DNA of 64,000 bases, taken from positions 2,189,001 through 2,253,000 of the forward strand of contig JANCRA010000014.1 of the NCBI GenBank assembly GCA_024362935.1, written 5' to 3'. The translations under genes and the position numbers were made by a program. Shown here one piece after another: positions 1 to 11,774 of this stretch (its first letter is position 1; each line of letters opens with the position of its first letter). The notes beneath the pieces were generated by a model, which saw nothing but the letters and a program-made list of their open reading frames with translations, ran no database searches and was not told where the DNA came from. This DNA comes from Setophaga petechia. Taxonomy: Eukaryota > Chordata > Aves > Passeriformes > Parulidae.

Positions 1-486
1 AGTGATTCTGTGGCTGATCTCAATAGTTTCACCAACCCTGCCACAAAATTACAGAACTTTGTTTGTCCAAAGCTTCCAAACCAAGCAGGACACTTTAAAA
101 TCAGCAGTGCCTGCTGCAGGCAGCCCAGACCTGAGGATATTCTGCTCCTCCAAAAGGTCTCCTCTGGGATGGAGAAGAAAATCCATTCAATAACTGGGCT
201 GTTTCCTGATGTTGGGTGATTTTTGGCAGACTTGGAGTAGAAGAATGGTGCCCATCCTTTCCTGTGTGTCCTCACCACTACACCTCGAGCACAACCAGTG
301 ACAGCCATACAAACTATTGCTTTCCACCAGAACCACCACTTTTTTTTGGTGGATAAATCTTGTTTTCTTTAAATGAGGATTTCCTCTTCACATCCAAACA
401 GTGCCCGGAATTCCTTGGGAATGTTGAGATCTCCACATCCACTTGTTGAAAACACATCTCTGCCTGCAAAATACCCCCAGTGAAGT

Positions 487-595
487 TTGGACAATGCTTC
501 CAGGCACACGGTGGGATTCTTGGAAATACCCTGTGCAAATCCAAGGGTTGGACTTGATCATCCTTTCCAGAGCATTCTGTCATTCCACGGTTCTG
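487..595 (+). mobile_element. CR1 LINE 3' end fragment
   Basis: Carries the CR1 3'-terminal signature: a GGGTTGGACTTGATCATCC block, then TTTCCAGAGCATTCTGTC and ATTC-type repeats. Short and diverged, sense to the plus strand. Confidence 0.65.
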
Positions 596-1699
596 CTCTA
601 GAAAGGGCAGAAAAAATGAGTATGGTCCAAAAACGAGTTTGGCTTTGCCCAGCCCCGAAATACACGGCCCAAAGTTGTGTTTTCCACGATTCCTGGGCTC
701 TGTAGCAACAGTAGGTTCCTGGCACCCTCTAATGGAAAAGCTCCGTCACTGAATCACCGTCTGGGGCTGCGGCTCTTGGCTCCTGCCTTTCTATTTTTAA
801 TGCAATATCACAGGAATAACTGCGAGCCAGGCACGATGCACGGCGTGCCAGGAAGGACCCGGAGGATGTGCAGAACAAATGTCAGGGCTGCTCCTGGGCA
901 AGGAGAGGCTGCCTGGCGCTGGCCCCGGGAACCCGGCACACCCAGGGATTGCTGCTTTACTTATGGAAATGCGAGGGGAGAGCTCAGCAGCGCTGACATT
1001 TGGGCTTTGTTTGTGAATTTAAGGCACCTGCTTGGGGGTTAATCGTGTTGCATTGCCTGTCTTTCCCTTTCCCCCTGCTCTCCCTCGGCTGTGTTGATAC
1101 AGTGGAATTTTCAGGATATTTTTCCAAGTTTGGCATCCTGGAAGTTGCTCCAATCCCAGGTCGGACTCGGCTCTGGAGCTGTTTGTAAACAGAATTCCTG
1201 GTTGGATTATAAGGTGTTTTTAAAGCTAGAAAGTGACACCCATAGCCAGGGAAGATCTCCAAGGATTTGTCCCCAGCTTGGGGGGGACATTTAGAGGCAC
1301 AGAAAAAGCCAGGGTGGTGCCAAGCCCAGGGCTCCTGTCAGCCTCAAACATCTCACAGCCAGGAAAAGGGGGCAGGACACGGCAGGAGCTGGGATCCAGT
1401 CTGGGCATCCCTGGGTGGATCAGGGGAAAGATTTGGATTTTCCATGGGTGGCTCAGTGAGATCCTGCCCAGGCAAAACATGGAATTTCTGCCAAGTGAGA
1501 GTCTGCCCCTTGCAGAGCTGCCAGAGGAGGAGCGGGGTAGGAAGCAGGGCCCAGCCCATCAATCTCACCCTTGTCCTTTACACTCCACACCCAGAGACAA
1601 ATAACATCATTTAAATAACTCTTTAATACAGGAAAATCCAATTTCCAGCAAATGCTGCTCCATGGCAGTCTCAAAGCTGTGGAGAGGAGCTCGGAGTCC

Positions 1700-1977
1700 T
1701 CAGAGAGGGACTCTTCATCAGGACACAGGGAATGGCTTCAAAATGGGAGAAAGCAGAGTTAGATGGGATATTGGGAAGGAATTCCTCCCTGTGAGGATGC
1801 TGAGGCCCTGGTACAGGTGCCCAGAGCAGCTGTGGCTGCCCTGGGTCCCTGGCAGTGCCCAAGGCCAGGCTGGAGCACCCTGGGACAGTGGAAGGTGTCC
1901 TTGGATGGCAGGGATGGGAATGGGATGAATTTTCAAGGTCCTTTCCAACCCAACCCACTCCATGATTCAATGATTGG
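1700..1977 (+). mobile_element. CR1 LINE 3' end
   Basis: Typical CR1 3' sequence: ATATTGGGAAGGAATTCC, the CAGGTGCCCAGAGCAGCTG block, CTGGCAGTGCCCAAGGCC, CAAGGTCCTTTCCAACCC and a terminal CATGATTCAATGATT. 5'-truncated, no coding region left. Confidence 0.85.
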
Positions 1978-3525
1978 CTGCAGGAGGTTCCGGGGGCATT
2001 TCCCTTGGGAAAAGGCTGCCAAAAATGAACAAAAGCTAAAGAAGAAAGCAACCTGCCCAGAGCCTGGCAAATGTGCCACTGGTGACACTGAGAGTTTGAC
2101 ACTCCCATGGCCACCTGTGCATCCTTTGTCTCACCACAGAGAGCAAAAACCAGGCTGGGATGTGCCAGACCAGGAAAAACACAGGGCCAGAACTCCCCAG
2201 TGTCCCCTGAAGGTTACCAGAGCCCCTCAGGTGAATTTTACCTGTGAGTTTAAGGCATGGTGGAACACAGAGCCCTGGACGTGAAAGCCAGTCCTGAAAT
2301 TCAGCAGGTCCCTTCTCAAATCCCTTCAAAACCCTTTTTACTTTTAGAATCCCAGTTTCCACAGCAACAAGACACACAGCTCTCTGCGGAGTTTAGGGCT
2401 ATAAATAACCCCAAGATCTATAGTTGTGATATTAGCTATGAGGGCTTTAAAAAAAAAATTGCATGTGGTAATGAAGGGAAAGGCTCAGCGCTGAAAGGAA
2501 ACAAATTTAATGAGGAAAAGATGGTTCCTAACTCGGTTTAGAGAGCAGCTCTGAACAAAGGAAAGCTGCTCCTGGTAAGATCCTGCCTTTTCTGACAGTC
2601 AGATTGATTTCAGTCGGATTTTTGGGAGTGGTGCTTTACAATCTCCCTTTTACCTGTGTTGAAACGCTGCTGTGTCTTAAAAAAAGAAGGAAAAAAAAAG
2701 GAAATTAGGTGTTGTTTTGCCAGCCCTGCTCGTTGTGGGGAGGCAATCAGAAGGCAACACTGAGCTGGGTTTTAGCACAGCCCGAGCCCTGGCTGCCACA
2801 GCAGCCACTCCATCCCTCTTTGGGGAAAGGATGTCTCCATGTGCTAACTTTAAACACATCTTTTAATCCTAATTGCTGCTCTGATCCGGGAGGGAAGCTG
2901 CTATTCCTCGGGATGCAGTCAGAGGGCAGGAATTCAGTCTGCTGGCCCCAGAGAAGTGCTGGCCTTCCCCCCTGACATCAGCCTGTAAACAAAGGCACAA
3001 TCCCACGAGGGAAGATAAATATTGGCCGTGTTGGAAGCAAAAGAGGAAATTAAATAACCATCACATGGCATAAAAACCAGCTCATCAGGGGAGGGGGACT
3101 GGTGGCTTGGAGCTGGCAGAACAGATTTGTATACAGTAGTGAGGAGGAGGAGATGAGGAAGGAGAAGAAAGGAAACACAAATCAAGGAGTTATTTGGAGT
3201 TTCCTCTCTCACAAACAGAAGGTCCATGTTATTCAAACAGATGCACTGCGTGTCACCAGTTTGCTGGTGTTTGTTATTTTAAGGATGGTCTCAGGAAGAA
3301 AATAAATTCCACGCCGAGGCTCCTTTATACCCATTTTAGGCAGTCTGTGGAGAGGAGCCCAAAGAGTGGGGTTGTGGAGATTCCTTCAGGCTGAGCTGCT
3401 GGTACATCCTCTGCTCTTTCTCTCCAGGAGGGAATTTTAGTGAATTTAGTGCTGGGAAGGAATCCCAGAGCAGCTCCAGCTCGGGGCAGGCTGGGGCAGA
3501 ACCCACCAGCAGCACCTTGGGGCTG

Positions 3526-4250
3526 CACTGCTGCTGCTCCCTGCCAGGGGACACAAAAACTGGGAAGGAAAAGGTGGCTGGTACAGGATGGACAGGCAAA
3601 ACCCAGCAAAATATGGCACTGCTGCTGCTCCTTGCCAGGGAACACAAAAACTGGGAGGGAAAAGGTTCTTGGGACAAGATGGACAGGCAAAACCCAGCAA
3701 AACATGGCACTGCTGATGATCCTTGCCAGGAGACACAAAAACTGGGAGGCAAAAGGTTCTTGGTACAAGGTGGACAGGTAAAACCCAGCAAAATGTGGCA
3801 CTGCTGCTGATGCTTCCCAAGGAACACAAAAACTGGGAGGGAAAACATTCTTGGTACAAGGTGGACAGGCAAAACCCAGCAAAACATGGCACTGCTGCTG
3901 CTCCTTCCCAGGGAACACAAAAACTGGGAGGGAAAAGGTTCTTGGGACAAGATGGACAGGCAAAACCCAGCCAAACATGGCACTGCTGCTGATCCTTCCC
4001 AAGGAACACAGAAACTGGGAGGCAAAGGTGCCTGGTACAGGATGGACAGGCAAAACCCAGCAAAATATGGCACTGCTGCTGATGCTTCCCAAGGAACACA
4101 GAAACTGGGAGAGAAAGGCTCTTGGTACAAGGCGGACAGGTAAAACCCAGCAAAAGATGGCACTGCTGCTGATCCCTGCCAGGGAACACAAAAACTGGGA
4201 GGGAAAGGTGGCTGGTGCAGGATGGACAGCTAAAACCCAGCCAAACATGG
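3526..4250. repeat. 91-bp minisatellite, 8 copies
   Basis: Units start at 3526, 3617, 3708, 3799, 3890, 3981, 4071 and 4161 (91 bp, the last two spacings 90). Shared blocks include CACTGCTGCTG, GGAACACAAAAACTGGGA and GGACAGGCAAAACCCAGC. On the minus strand no frame of the unit has a stop, giving spurious overlapping open frames up to 358 codons. Confidence 0.95.
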
Positions 4251-5479
4251 AAAATGGGATGTTCTTCTCTGGCCAGACACTTCCTACACAGCCCTGAGTG
4301 GAGACACCTCTGCCTTGGGCTGGGGGACAGAGGACTCTGCAGCAAAAGGAGAATATTTCATTGAAATGTGATTCCTTCGAGTCCAGCTGGGATCTGAGCA
4401 TCCATTGGGATCCTCTCAGGCCTCAGCACCAGCTGGAAAATCTCTGTGGATGGGGATCTGCTGTGGTGCCTCTCCAAAGGAATTGGTTTTGTAACCCAGG
4501 ATAAAGCAAGGAGCAGAACAACATTCTGAGCCACGCCAAAATCAGGGTTTGTTTCCCCTGGAGGTGTTGGTTTGTCCATAGAGAGAAAAGTGAGATATAA
4601 ACCACATTATTCTGGCCCCCAGCAAGTGGTCTGGTGGAGATCTGCTGTTGATGTGGCACAGGCACAATGAGACAATTTGGTGTTTTATTCTAACATTGCC
4701 CCACTCAGAGCTGTAGGAATTTTTGGTGGGAAAGAACCAGGACAAATATTATCCATATACAGAAAAAAAAAAATTAAAATAAAATTAAATGCCCAACTGC
4801 AATTTCTGAGCTCAGAGTGCAAACATTTAATTCAGCACCTCCTGCCCTGGTGACATTTCTGGATGGATTGTGTTTTCTAAAAGGTTTTCAAGCTTCTCTC
4901 CTCCTCTGGATAAAAGCAAAGCAAGAGGAGACATGAAAAACCTTTCCCTTCAGAGAACACATCAGGCACAGGACACACCGTGGCACTGAGGGAACATTTC
5001 TGTCCCTGTGATTAACTGATCACCACGCAGGACACCTCAGAAGCTTTTTTATTAAAGACACAAAAGATTGGAATCAGTAAGAAATAGTAAAAGGAAAAGA
5101 AAACATGAGGCATTGCAGAGGGAGCAGGCACCAGGCCCATTCTCTGAGGGCTCTGTCCTGCTCCCTCTGCAATCAAAAGGAGTTTCAGAGTTGGCTGCAG
5201 TGGGAACAGGAACAGTCCTTAAGGCACTAATTAGTACAGCTGGCTGAATAATGCATAATGAACAGTTCATTCAGCTAATTTCATCTCTTTTTCTATTCAT
5301 GACTTGCCTGTGAACCAATCCCAATTTTCTCATTTTGGTTGTCATTCAGGAGCTATTTGTGGGTTTCTTCAGGAAATCATCCCCAGTGTGTGATTCCAGC
5401 GTGCATCCCAACATGTAAATATTGGGAATTTACAGAGAAGGGTCCAAGTGTGGGGCCTGCAGGTGGCACAGGTGATATC

Positions 5480-5815
5480 AGCTCTCCAAAGTGGGCTGGG
5501 ACAGCTGGGGCTGCTCAGTCTGGAGAGGAGGAGGATCCAGGGGGAGCTCAGAGCCCCTTCCAGGGCCTAAAGGGGCTCCAGGAGGGACTTTGGACAGGGA
5601 CATGGGATGGGGAATGGCTTCCCACTGCCAGAGGGCAGGGATGGATGGATATTGGGAAGGAATTGCTCCCTGGCAGGGTGGGCAGGCCCTGGCACAGGTG
5701 CCCAGAGCAGCTGTGGCTGCCCCTGGATCCCTGGCAGTGCCCAAGGCCAGGCTGGAGCAGCCTGGGCTATGGATTTTAAGGTCTTTTCCAACCGAAACCA
5801 TTGTTTCATTTTTAC
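5480..5815 (+). mobile_element. CR1 LINE 3' end
   Basis: Longer CR1 3' fragment: GGAGAGGAGGAGGATCC, ATATTGGGAAGGAATTGC, the GGCACAGGTGCCCAGAGCAG block and TTTTAAGGTCTTTTCCAACC. Sense orientation, 5'-truncated. Confidence 0.88.
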
Positions 5816-8800
5816 CCAAGCTGATTTTCTGTAACCAACCACAGCAAGAATTTCAAATGTTGCAAAGAAACACCGAACTTCACACCCTCATTCAGCACAC
5901 ACTTGGGCACTTCCCTTTTCTTCCTCATCCTTTCTCCTCCAGCACTTTAAAAGGATCTAGCTGGTTATTGGAACACTGACCCAAGGCAGGGAGAGAAGGG
6001 ATAGGATGTGAAAACAGCCCAAGGAATGTCACTGGAATAATCAAGTAAATACTTCCAGATTTTCCTTTCCAGCTCTGAAGTGCTTTGGCCTTAGCAAGGA
6101 CTAAATTAACATTGTGTAATGGATGAGGGCTGGAATCAGCCTGTGGATCACAGAGGACAACTCCATGCTGGGCTGTGCCCATCCCTAATTCGGCAAAGTC
6201 ACTGAAAATGTGACCTTGGTGGGGTAAGATGTAATTGAGGGAATATTCCAAACGGGAATGCAAAGGGAATTGCTGCCTGTGAGATGGGGCAGGGCTGAGG
6301 CAGCCCTGTCCTTGCAGGCAGGAGGGCCAGGGAGCACAGGGAAACCCAGGAGTGCTTCTGTGGCAGCAGCTCCCCAGACAGATGAGGAGCAAGGGAAGGG
6401 AGCTGGGCAGAGGTTGTGGCAGCCAGGCTCTGTGGATTTTCACTCTGAAGGAAATCCCACATGGATTTTTGCTCTGAAAGAAGTCCCCCAGAGAACCACA
6501 CAAAGCCAGAAGGGCATCCTGGCTTCTGGGGCCAGGGAGGGACGTGCCAGCACTGCTGGAAGGGACACAGGGGACACACGGGGCAAGGGATGCTCACGCT
6601 TTGAATTTTGAAAGGTGGCAGATAAAGCAGAGCGTGATTGAGGGGGGATCTTCGCTGAGGGAGAGGCGAGCCTCTCTTTTATGCCTCCAGCTGGGAAAAA
6701 ACTCTGGAAAATCCGAATTTCCAGGCAGCTGTGAGCGTGCGGAGCCATCGGCAGAGGGCAGTGACACTCGCAGGCACAGCTCAGCCCTGGCAGCCTCCAA
6801 TCCATCCCCTGTCACAGCAAGGACACCTTCCCCACCCCGCCCAAACCAAACCTGGCTTAATCCTTGAAAATCAAACTCCAAGCGATGCTGCAGACCCGAC
6901 AGCTGGCCGCTTTTTGGTTTGGGTTTTTTTTGGGTTTTTTCCCCCCCTCTTCCCAAAGCCCACGTGATATTTTTCTCCGCGCTTCAAAGCCGGGGTTTGT
7001 TTGTTTTTTCAAGCCCGAGAGCTCCAATTCCAGCATCTGCGTGAAAGCCGACAGGAAATAACCCGTGGGCTCAGAAGTAGTTGAGAGAACATGCAAGGGC
7101 AATATTTATCTTCCCCTTCCGTGGGTCGGAGCGCAGACACGCAGGGCTCCCGCTCCTGCCTCTCGCCGCATCCCGCCTGGAAAGGACAGGGAGGAGCCGC
7201 AGCATTTTGGGATGGGTTGGGAGAGCTGCCAGGGCTGAACGGCCATGAGGAGCGAGGTTCGGAACAAAACAGGCAGGATGGGATGAGGGCAGAGGGCATC
7301 AGCATTTCCCGATGATCGGCACCGGGAAATTTGGGAGAGGGGCGATAGGACAAGGAGGGTCTCCAAAGGAGGCGGCGGCTCCGGGGTGAAAGGCACAGCG
7401 ATCCCACTTTGAACACCCTTTGCCAGGTTTTATGTTCATCCATGTACAGAGTGGGCTTTCAGACTGGGAAGGCAGTTCAGTCCCAAAAAGAGGGGAAGCT
7501 GTTTTGGCACCGGAGGAAAGGCTGCCCGTCCCAGCTGACTCACACCCCACACAGCAGTGGGTCCATCTCTGCCTCTCAGAGTCATCTGGGTAGAAGGTTT
7601 GGGATTTCCAGGCTGGATTTCTGGCAGAAGTGTTAAGATTTAAGCCACATTTAGGAGGTTTAAAATGTCAAACCTGTCGTTAAATGGGCAGAGGATTTTG
7701 CAAGTGCTGAACAGCCTCCAAAAGTCTCCAAAATGTGATGGGGGAAAGCTCTGAGAAGGTCCCTGTGGAGGAGCTCTATGGGCTGGGAGCACTGGGCACT
7801 TGATGGATCTGGGTAACTCAACTGGTCTTTTATCCAGCAGCTCCCAAATAAATGTCCTCCTTTTCCATGGCAGAGATTGTCATTCCCATTGTCTCTGTGG
7901 ATGGACACAGAAGTGAATAATCTCCTTCCACACTGGACTCAGTCACCTGCCTCACATTGAATTATTTCAGTTAATTTTTATAGGCTTTTGGCCATTCTGT
8001 ATTGCATGGAGTGAAACTCACAGGAAGGAATTATCTGTGGTAATTAGGATATGATAAATCAATCCTGTGATAAAGGATTTGGCTACAATGGCTCTGAGGT
8101 GCTGCTTGGAGGGAAGAAGTACTTAAGCCAAGTCCAAGTTTAACAGGATTGAGGAAATCCAAACAGGAGAATTCAGATCTTAAAACAGCAGGGAAAACTG
8201 AGCTGTTGAAGGGCTGGACCCTCTCTCAGTCCTCAGCTGACTGCAACATCCACCAGCAGCCTCTGCATGCTCTGAAAACACAAAAAGAGGAAAATTAGTT
8301 ATTGCTTACTGATTACTCCAGCAAGGAATCTTCCCCAGCTGTGCCAAGCGTGCACAAAGAGAATTTTCAGGGAGAACAGGCAGGAAATGGGATGATCTGG
8401 GATGAAATGAGGAGTCAGTTTGGTGTCCTGTGCTCGCAGGAGGGACAGGGCAGCACAGGCACCCCAGAACGACCTTCACTCCCAACCCACGGCCTGGACA
8501 GGTGGAAACTCGAGCTCTTGCTCACTTGATTTATCTCCCTGAAAGCAGTTCCTGGCTCTGCCCCTGGATAGCCAGGAATTCTTGGTGACAGAATTATGTC
8601 ACGCCCCTTTTGGTTTCCTCAAGCTTCACCCAAAGTCGCTTCTAATCAGACAAAAGGCTCCCAGTTCATCTATTACACTTCAGGTTAGGCTTTGTTTTGC
8701 TGTTTGGCATTAAAGACAAAAAATTTCTGTCTGTAAATAACACAATCACTCTTTTGCAACAAAATTCTCATTCAAACATTTATTTAGACTCAGTCTTAGA

Positions 8801-10621
8801 CCTGGTTCCCAAGCAGAAAGTTTCAACCTGCTTCACCTTGCTACAGAAACCTGACTTTGAGCACAGCGTGGTGCTTTCAGGATGGATTAGTGGGTAAAGG
8901 ACATGCTTTAAGGATGGATAGAAACATCAACATAAGCAGAAAGGCCACCAAAGAACTCATCATGCCCATGCCAACGGCCTGGCCCGGGGTGGAACTCAAG
9001 GCAGACCTTTCCTAAGGGAGTGAGAGCACTTCCTCTGTTTTCCACACATCCCTTCCTCCCACGGACAATGCCGGGCACGGCAGGAAAAGGAAGCACATAT
9101 GGTTTGCACTCCATGAGGGATCTCTGCAAGGAAAGGACACAGAGAGGCTCTGGGGCTGTCAAGGACCCTCTCACAGCAGGAGCCTGCGACAGAAGCAGGG
9201 CTGTGTCTCTTTACAATATATGACATTGTGCAGCTCAGCCAGTGTTCCCTGCCTGCTGACTCCTGCATTTCACTGGGGCTCCAATGAACGCGGTCGATGG
9301 CCCGCGATATTCCACAGGGAAATAAAAAAGGATAAACTACCAGCGTTTGGAATGTTTGTGGTGCAGCAGTTCGTCTTAGCAAGGTGCATAATGAGATTTC
9401 CAATAAACCATCACCCAGAGGAACCAGACTTTTTCTCGTCTGTGATACCGGCACAAGTGGTCACACAACTCACGTGAGAGCCCACATTTGGGCATCTGCA
9501 CATCCCATAAAGATCAGCTCCAGACAAAATGCAGTTTTGCCTTTAAAAGCATCAATGTTGGGTCTTTTGTTTATCTGTAGTGCAGCAACGTTCCACTTGT
9601 GAAAACAAAACCCACGGTCCATCTTCCAAGATTACCATCACATAAAAACCGAGCCTGGATTCATTCGCTGCCTGCCTGGGGCTGCATTTAAAAATGTTAT
9701 TCCTGGCTAGTCCCAGTTAAAGATCTTCACCCGTGTCATTTATCCAGCTGATGCACAGTCTGGCTACTGGGCTACCACAGCCAAACAGCTGAGTCCCATG
9801 GAAAAACACCACGAAAAACAGAAATTGCGTCCACCCAATGCTGTCCGTGCAAACCTACAGCTACAGCCCTGCTAGAAAATGTGCATTGCTACATCGCTGT
9901 CAGCCAGAATAATGGTTTAGAATGGAGAATGGGAATGTGGTGGGGCAAAAAAATGATCATTTTGAGAGGTCTTTGGTGTCTCTTTTGTTTCCACACTGTA
10001 TTTAAAGGCAATCTGGAGTCAGGTGCCAAACTGGTTGCGGGTTGGGCCGGTGGCGGCTCAGGCAAGCGCCGCTGCCAAAGCTTTATCGGGGTTTTGGCAT
10101 CACCAGGCAGCGGCAGCAGCTCGGGCTGCATCCCCGGGGCTCTTTGTCAGCCTAAAAACAACGCCTGAGCAAGGAGAGCATCGCAGCCATTCCCGCTCCT
10201 ACTCCACGGGCTCCTCGTGGTTGGAATGAGGCGCTTGGACAGAAAAGGCAGGGAAATCTGCCCACACTGTGAGCAGCAAACAGCACGGGCAGCACTCGGG
10301 AACGGGGGACAGACTCAAAAAGCGCCGGCCATGAAGGACACAATGAAGGAAGGAAGGTGCAAACACACGATTTGGGCTGTCAGGCTGCACCCCGAGGCTG
10401 CTCTCCAGCCTGCGGGGAGGACAGGAGGGCCAGGCCCAAACCCTTTAGCTCTGCGGGGTCAGCGGGAGCAGGGCGAGGCACAGCTGTGCCCGGAGCGGGG
10501 TCAGCGCCCCTCAGAGCCCCCCGGGGCAGCGCCGGCCGAAGCCGCGGCCCCTCCGCAACCGCGAGCGGCCACACACAAAAGGCGCTTCTTCCCGCCCCTC
10601 TCCTATTTAAGGACTCCTCTA

Positions 10622-10754
10622 CCAATCAGCGTTGGGGGCGTGGCTAAACTGGGAGGATTGACAAGCCCCCGAGACCCCGCTCCAAAGAGCGCGAAGGGGG
10701 CGGGGAGAAGCGACCGCAGCCAATCGCCGTGGGCAATCTGGCGGCTCGGCCAAT
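10622..10754 (+). promoter_or_regulatory. Three CCAAT (NF-Y type) boxes with GC boxes
   Basis: CCAATCAGCG at 10622 and again at 10750, and CCAATCGCCG at 10720. The last two are 30 bp apart, about three helical turns. G5CG-type Sp/KLF boxes lie between them. This is a typical housekeeping promoter layout. Confidence 0.6.
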
Positions 10755-10978
10755 CAGCGGCGCGGGGGGCGTGTCCCGCCGCGGGGTCAGGCCGGGAGCG
10801 AAGGCGCCCGTCGCTCCCTGTTCCTCCCGCTCCGCTCGCGGCCGAGCCTCCTCACCGCGGGATCCCTCCGCCTGCGCGCAGCGGCCGGCGGGGTGTGCGC
10901 GCCGCTCCGTGCCCCTCCGCCCGGGAGGGATTATTTCCCGCGGTCGCGGCGGCGGGGCGGCCCCGGCGGGGCCGGGGG

Positions 10979-11026
10979 ATGGAGGCACCGGGCGCCCGCC
11001 GGAGGGACGGAGGAGCCGCCCCGTGA
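10979..11026 (+). other. Possible upstream ORF (15 codons plus stop)
   Basis: ATG in gggggATGg, followed by 14 further codons and TGA at 11024-11026, ending 184 bp before the main ATG and in a different frame. It counts only if transcription starts upstream of 10979, which is plausible but unproven. Confidence 0.3.
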
Positions 11027-11210
11027 GGGAGGAACGGGAGCGCAGCGGCCTCCTCGGGGCCGCCGGCGGGCGGGGACCCCGCGGCCAGGCCGCGCCTCAG
11101 CGCTCGGGCCTGCGCCGCCCTCAGCGGGGCCCGGCCCGGCCCTGCCCGCCCGGGGCTGCCCCAGGCCGGGTGTGCGAGCCCCGGCCGGGGCGTGCTCGGC
11201 GCGGGGCACC

Positions 11211-11774
11211 ATGGTGGAGAAGCGGTGCCCGCGGCTGCAGCGGGACGGCGTGTACCGCTGGTTCTCCGAGCTGCCCTCCCCGCAGCGCGTGGAGTTCCTG
11301 TGCGGCCTCCTGGACCTGTGCATCCCGCTGGAGCTGCGCTTCCTGGGCGCCTGCCTGGAGGACCTGGCCCGCAAGGATTATCACTCCCTGCGCGACTCCG
11401 AGATCAAGGCCAACAACCCCGCCGACCTGGGCAGCCTCACCAACCTGACGGACGAGGTGGTGCGCAGCAAACTCCTGGTGTCCCTCGCCCTGCTGGGCTC
11501 TGCCCACCGCGAGGCCGCCGGGGTCCTGTTCCGCACCCTCACCCACATCGACTCGGTCATCAACAACTACGGGCTGCAGCTCAACGAGGGCCGCACGGGG
11601 GATGAGTTCCTGTTGCTCTTCACCATGGCATCCAACCACCCGGCGTTCAGCTTCCACCAGAAGCAGGTGCTGAGGCAGGAGCTCACCCAGATCCAGAGTC
11701 TCATGGCCAGCACCAGCAAGAATCCCAGCACCTCTACCCTCAACACCATGGCAACCTATCCTGGCTGCCATAAG
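11211..11774 (+). CDS. ZCCHC14: ZCCHC14 coding exon 1 (residues 1-188)
   Basis: Begins with the ATG in caccATGg and ends in a complete Lys codon before the donor aag|gtgggt (phase 0). It encodes the conserved N-terminal block shared with ZCCHC2-type proteins, beginning MVEKRCP and including motifs such as YRWFSELPSPQRVEF and NNPADLGSLTNL. It lies wholly inside the CpG island and is far more GC-rich than the introns. Reading past the donor stops at 11837, so retention of intron 1 would truncate the protein. Confidence 0.96.

Larger units (their letters stand above)
1..10400. other. Upstream intergenic sequence
   Basis: Apart from the CR1 fragments (487-595, 1700-1977, 5480-5815) and the 91-bp minisatellite, I recognise nothing here. 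Segments of 1978-3525, 4251-5479 and 5816-10400 have no coding signal: open frames are short and lack splice-bounded conserved protein. About 8.6-10.2 kb is free of repeats I can identify and keeps scattered CpGs, so regulatory content is possible. Confidence 0.6.

Noticed and set aside
3526..4250. CRISPR-like array
   Set aside because: The whole 91-bp unit is conserved with no variable spacers, and the DNA is vertebrate.
3325..4401. Minus-strand frames of 275-358 codons
   Set aside because: They translate the 91-bp minisatellite; all three frames are open for the same arithmetic reason and there is no conserved domain.
10217..11374. Long GC-rich frames across the promoter
   Set aside because: CpG-island shadows with low-complexity Arg/Pro/Ala content; no ATG precedes 11211 in the ZCCHC14 frame.
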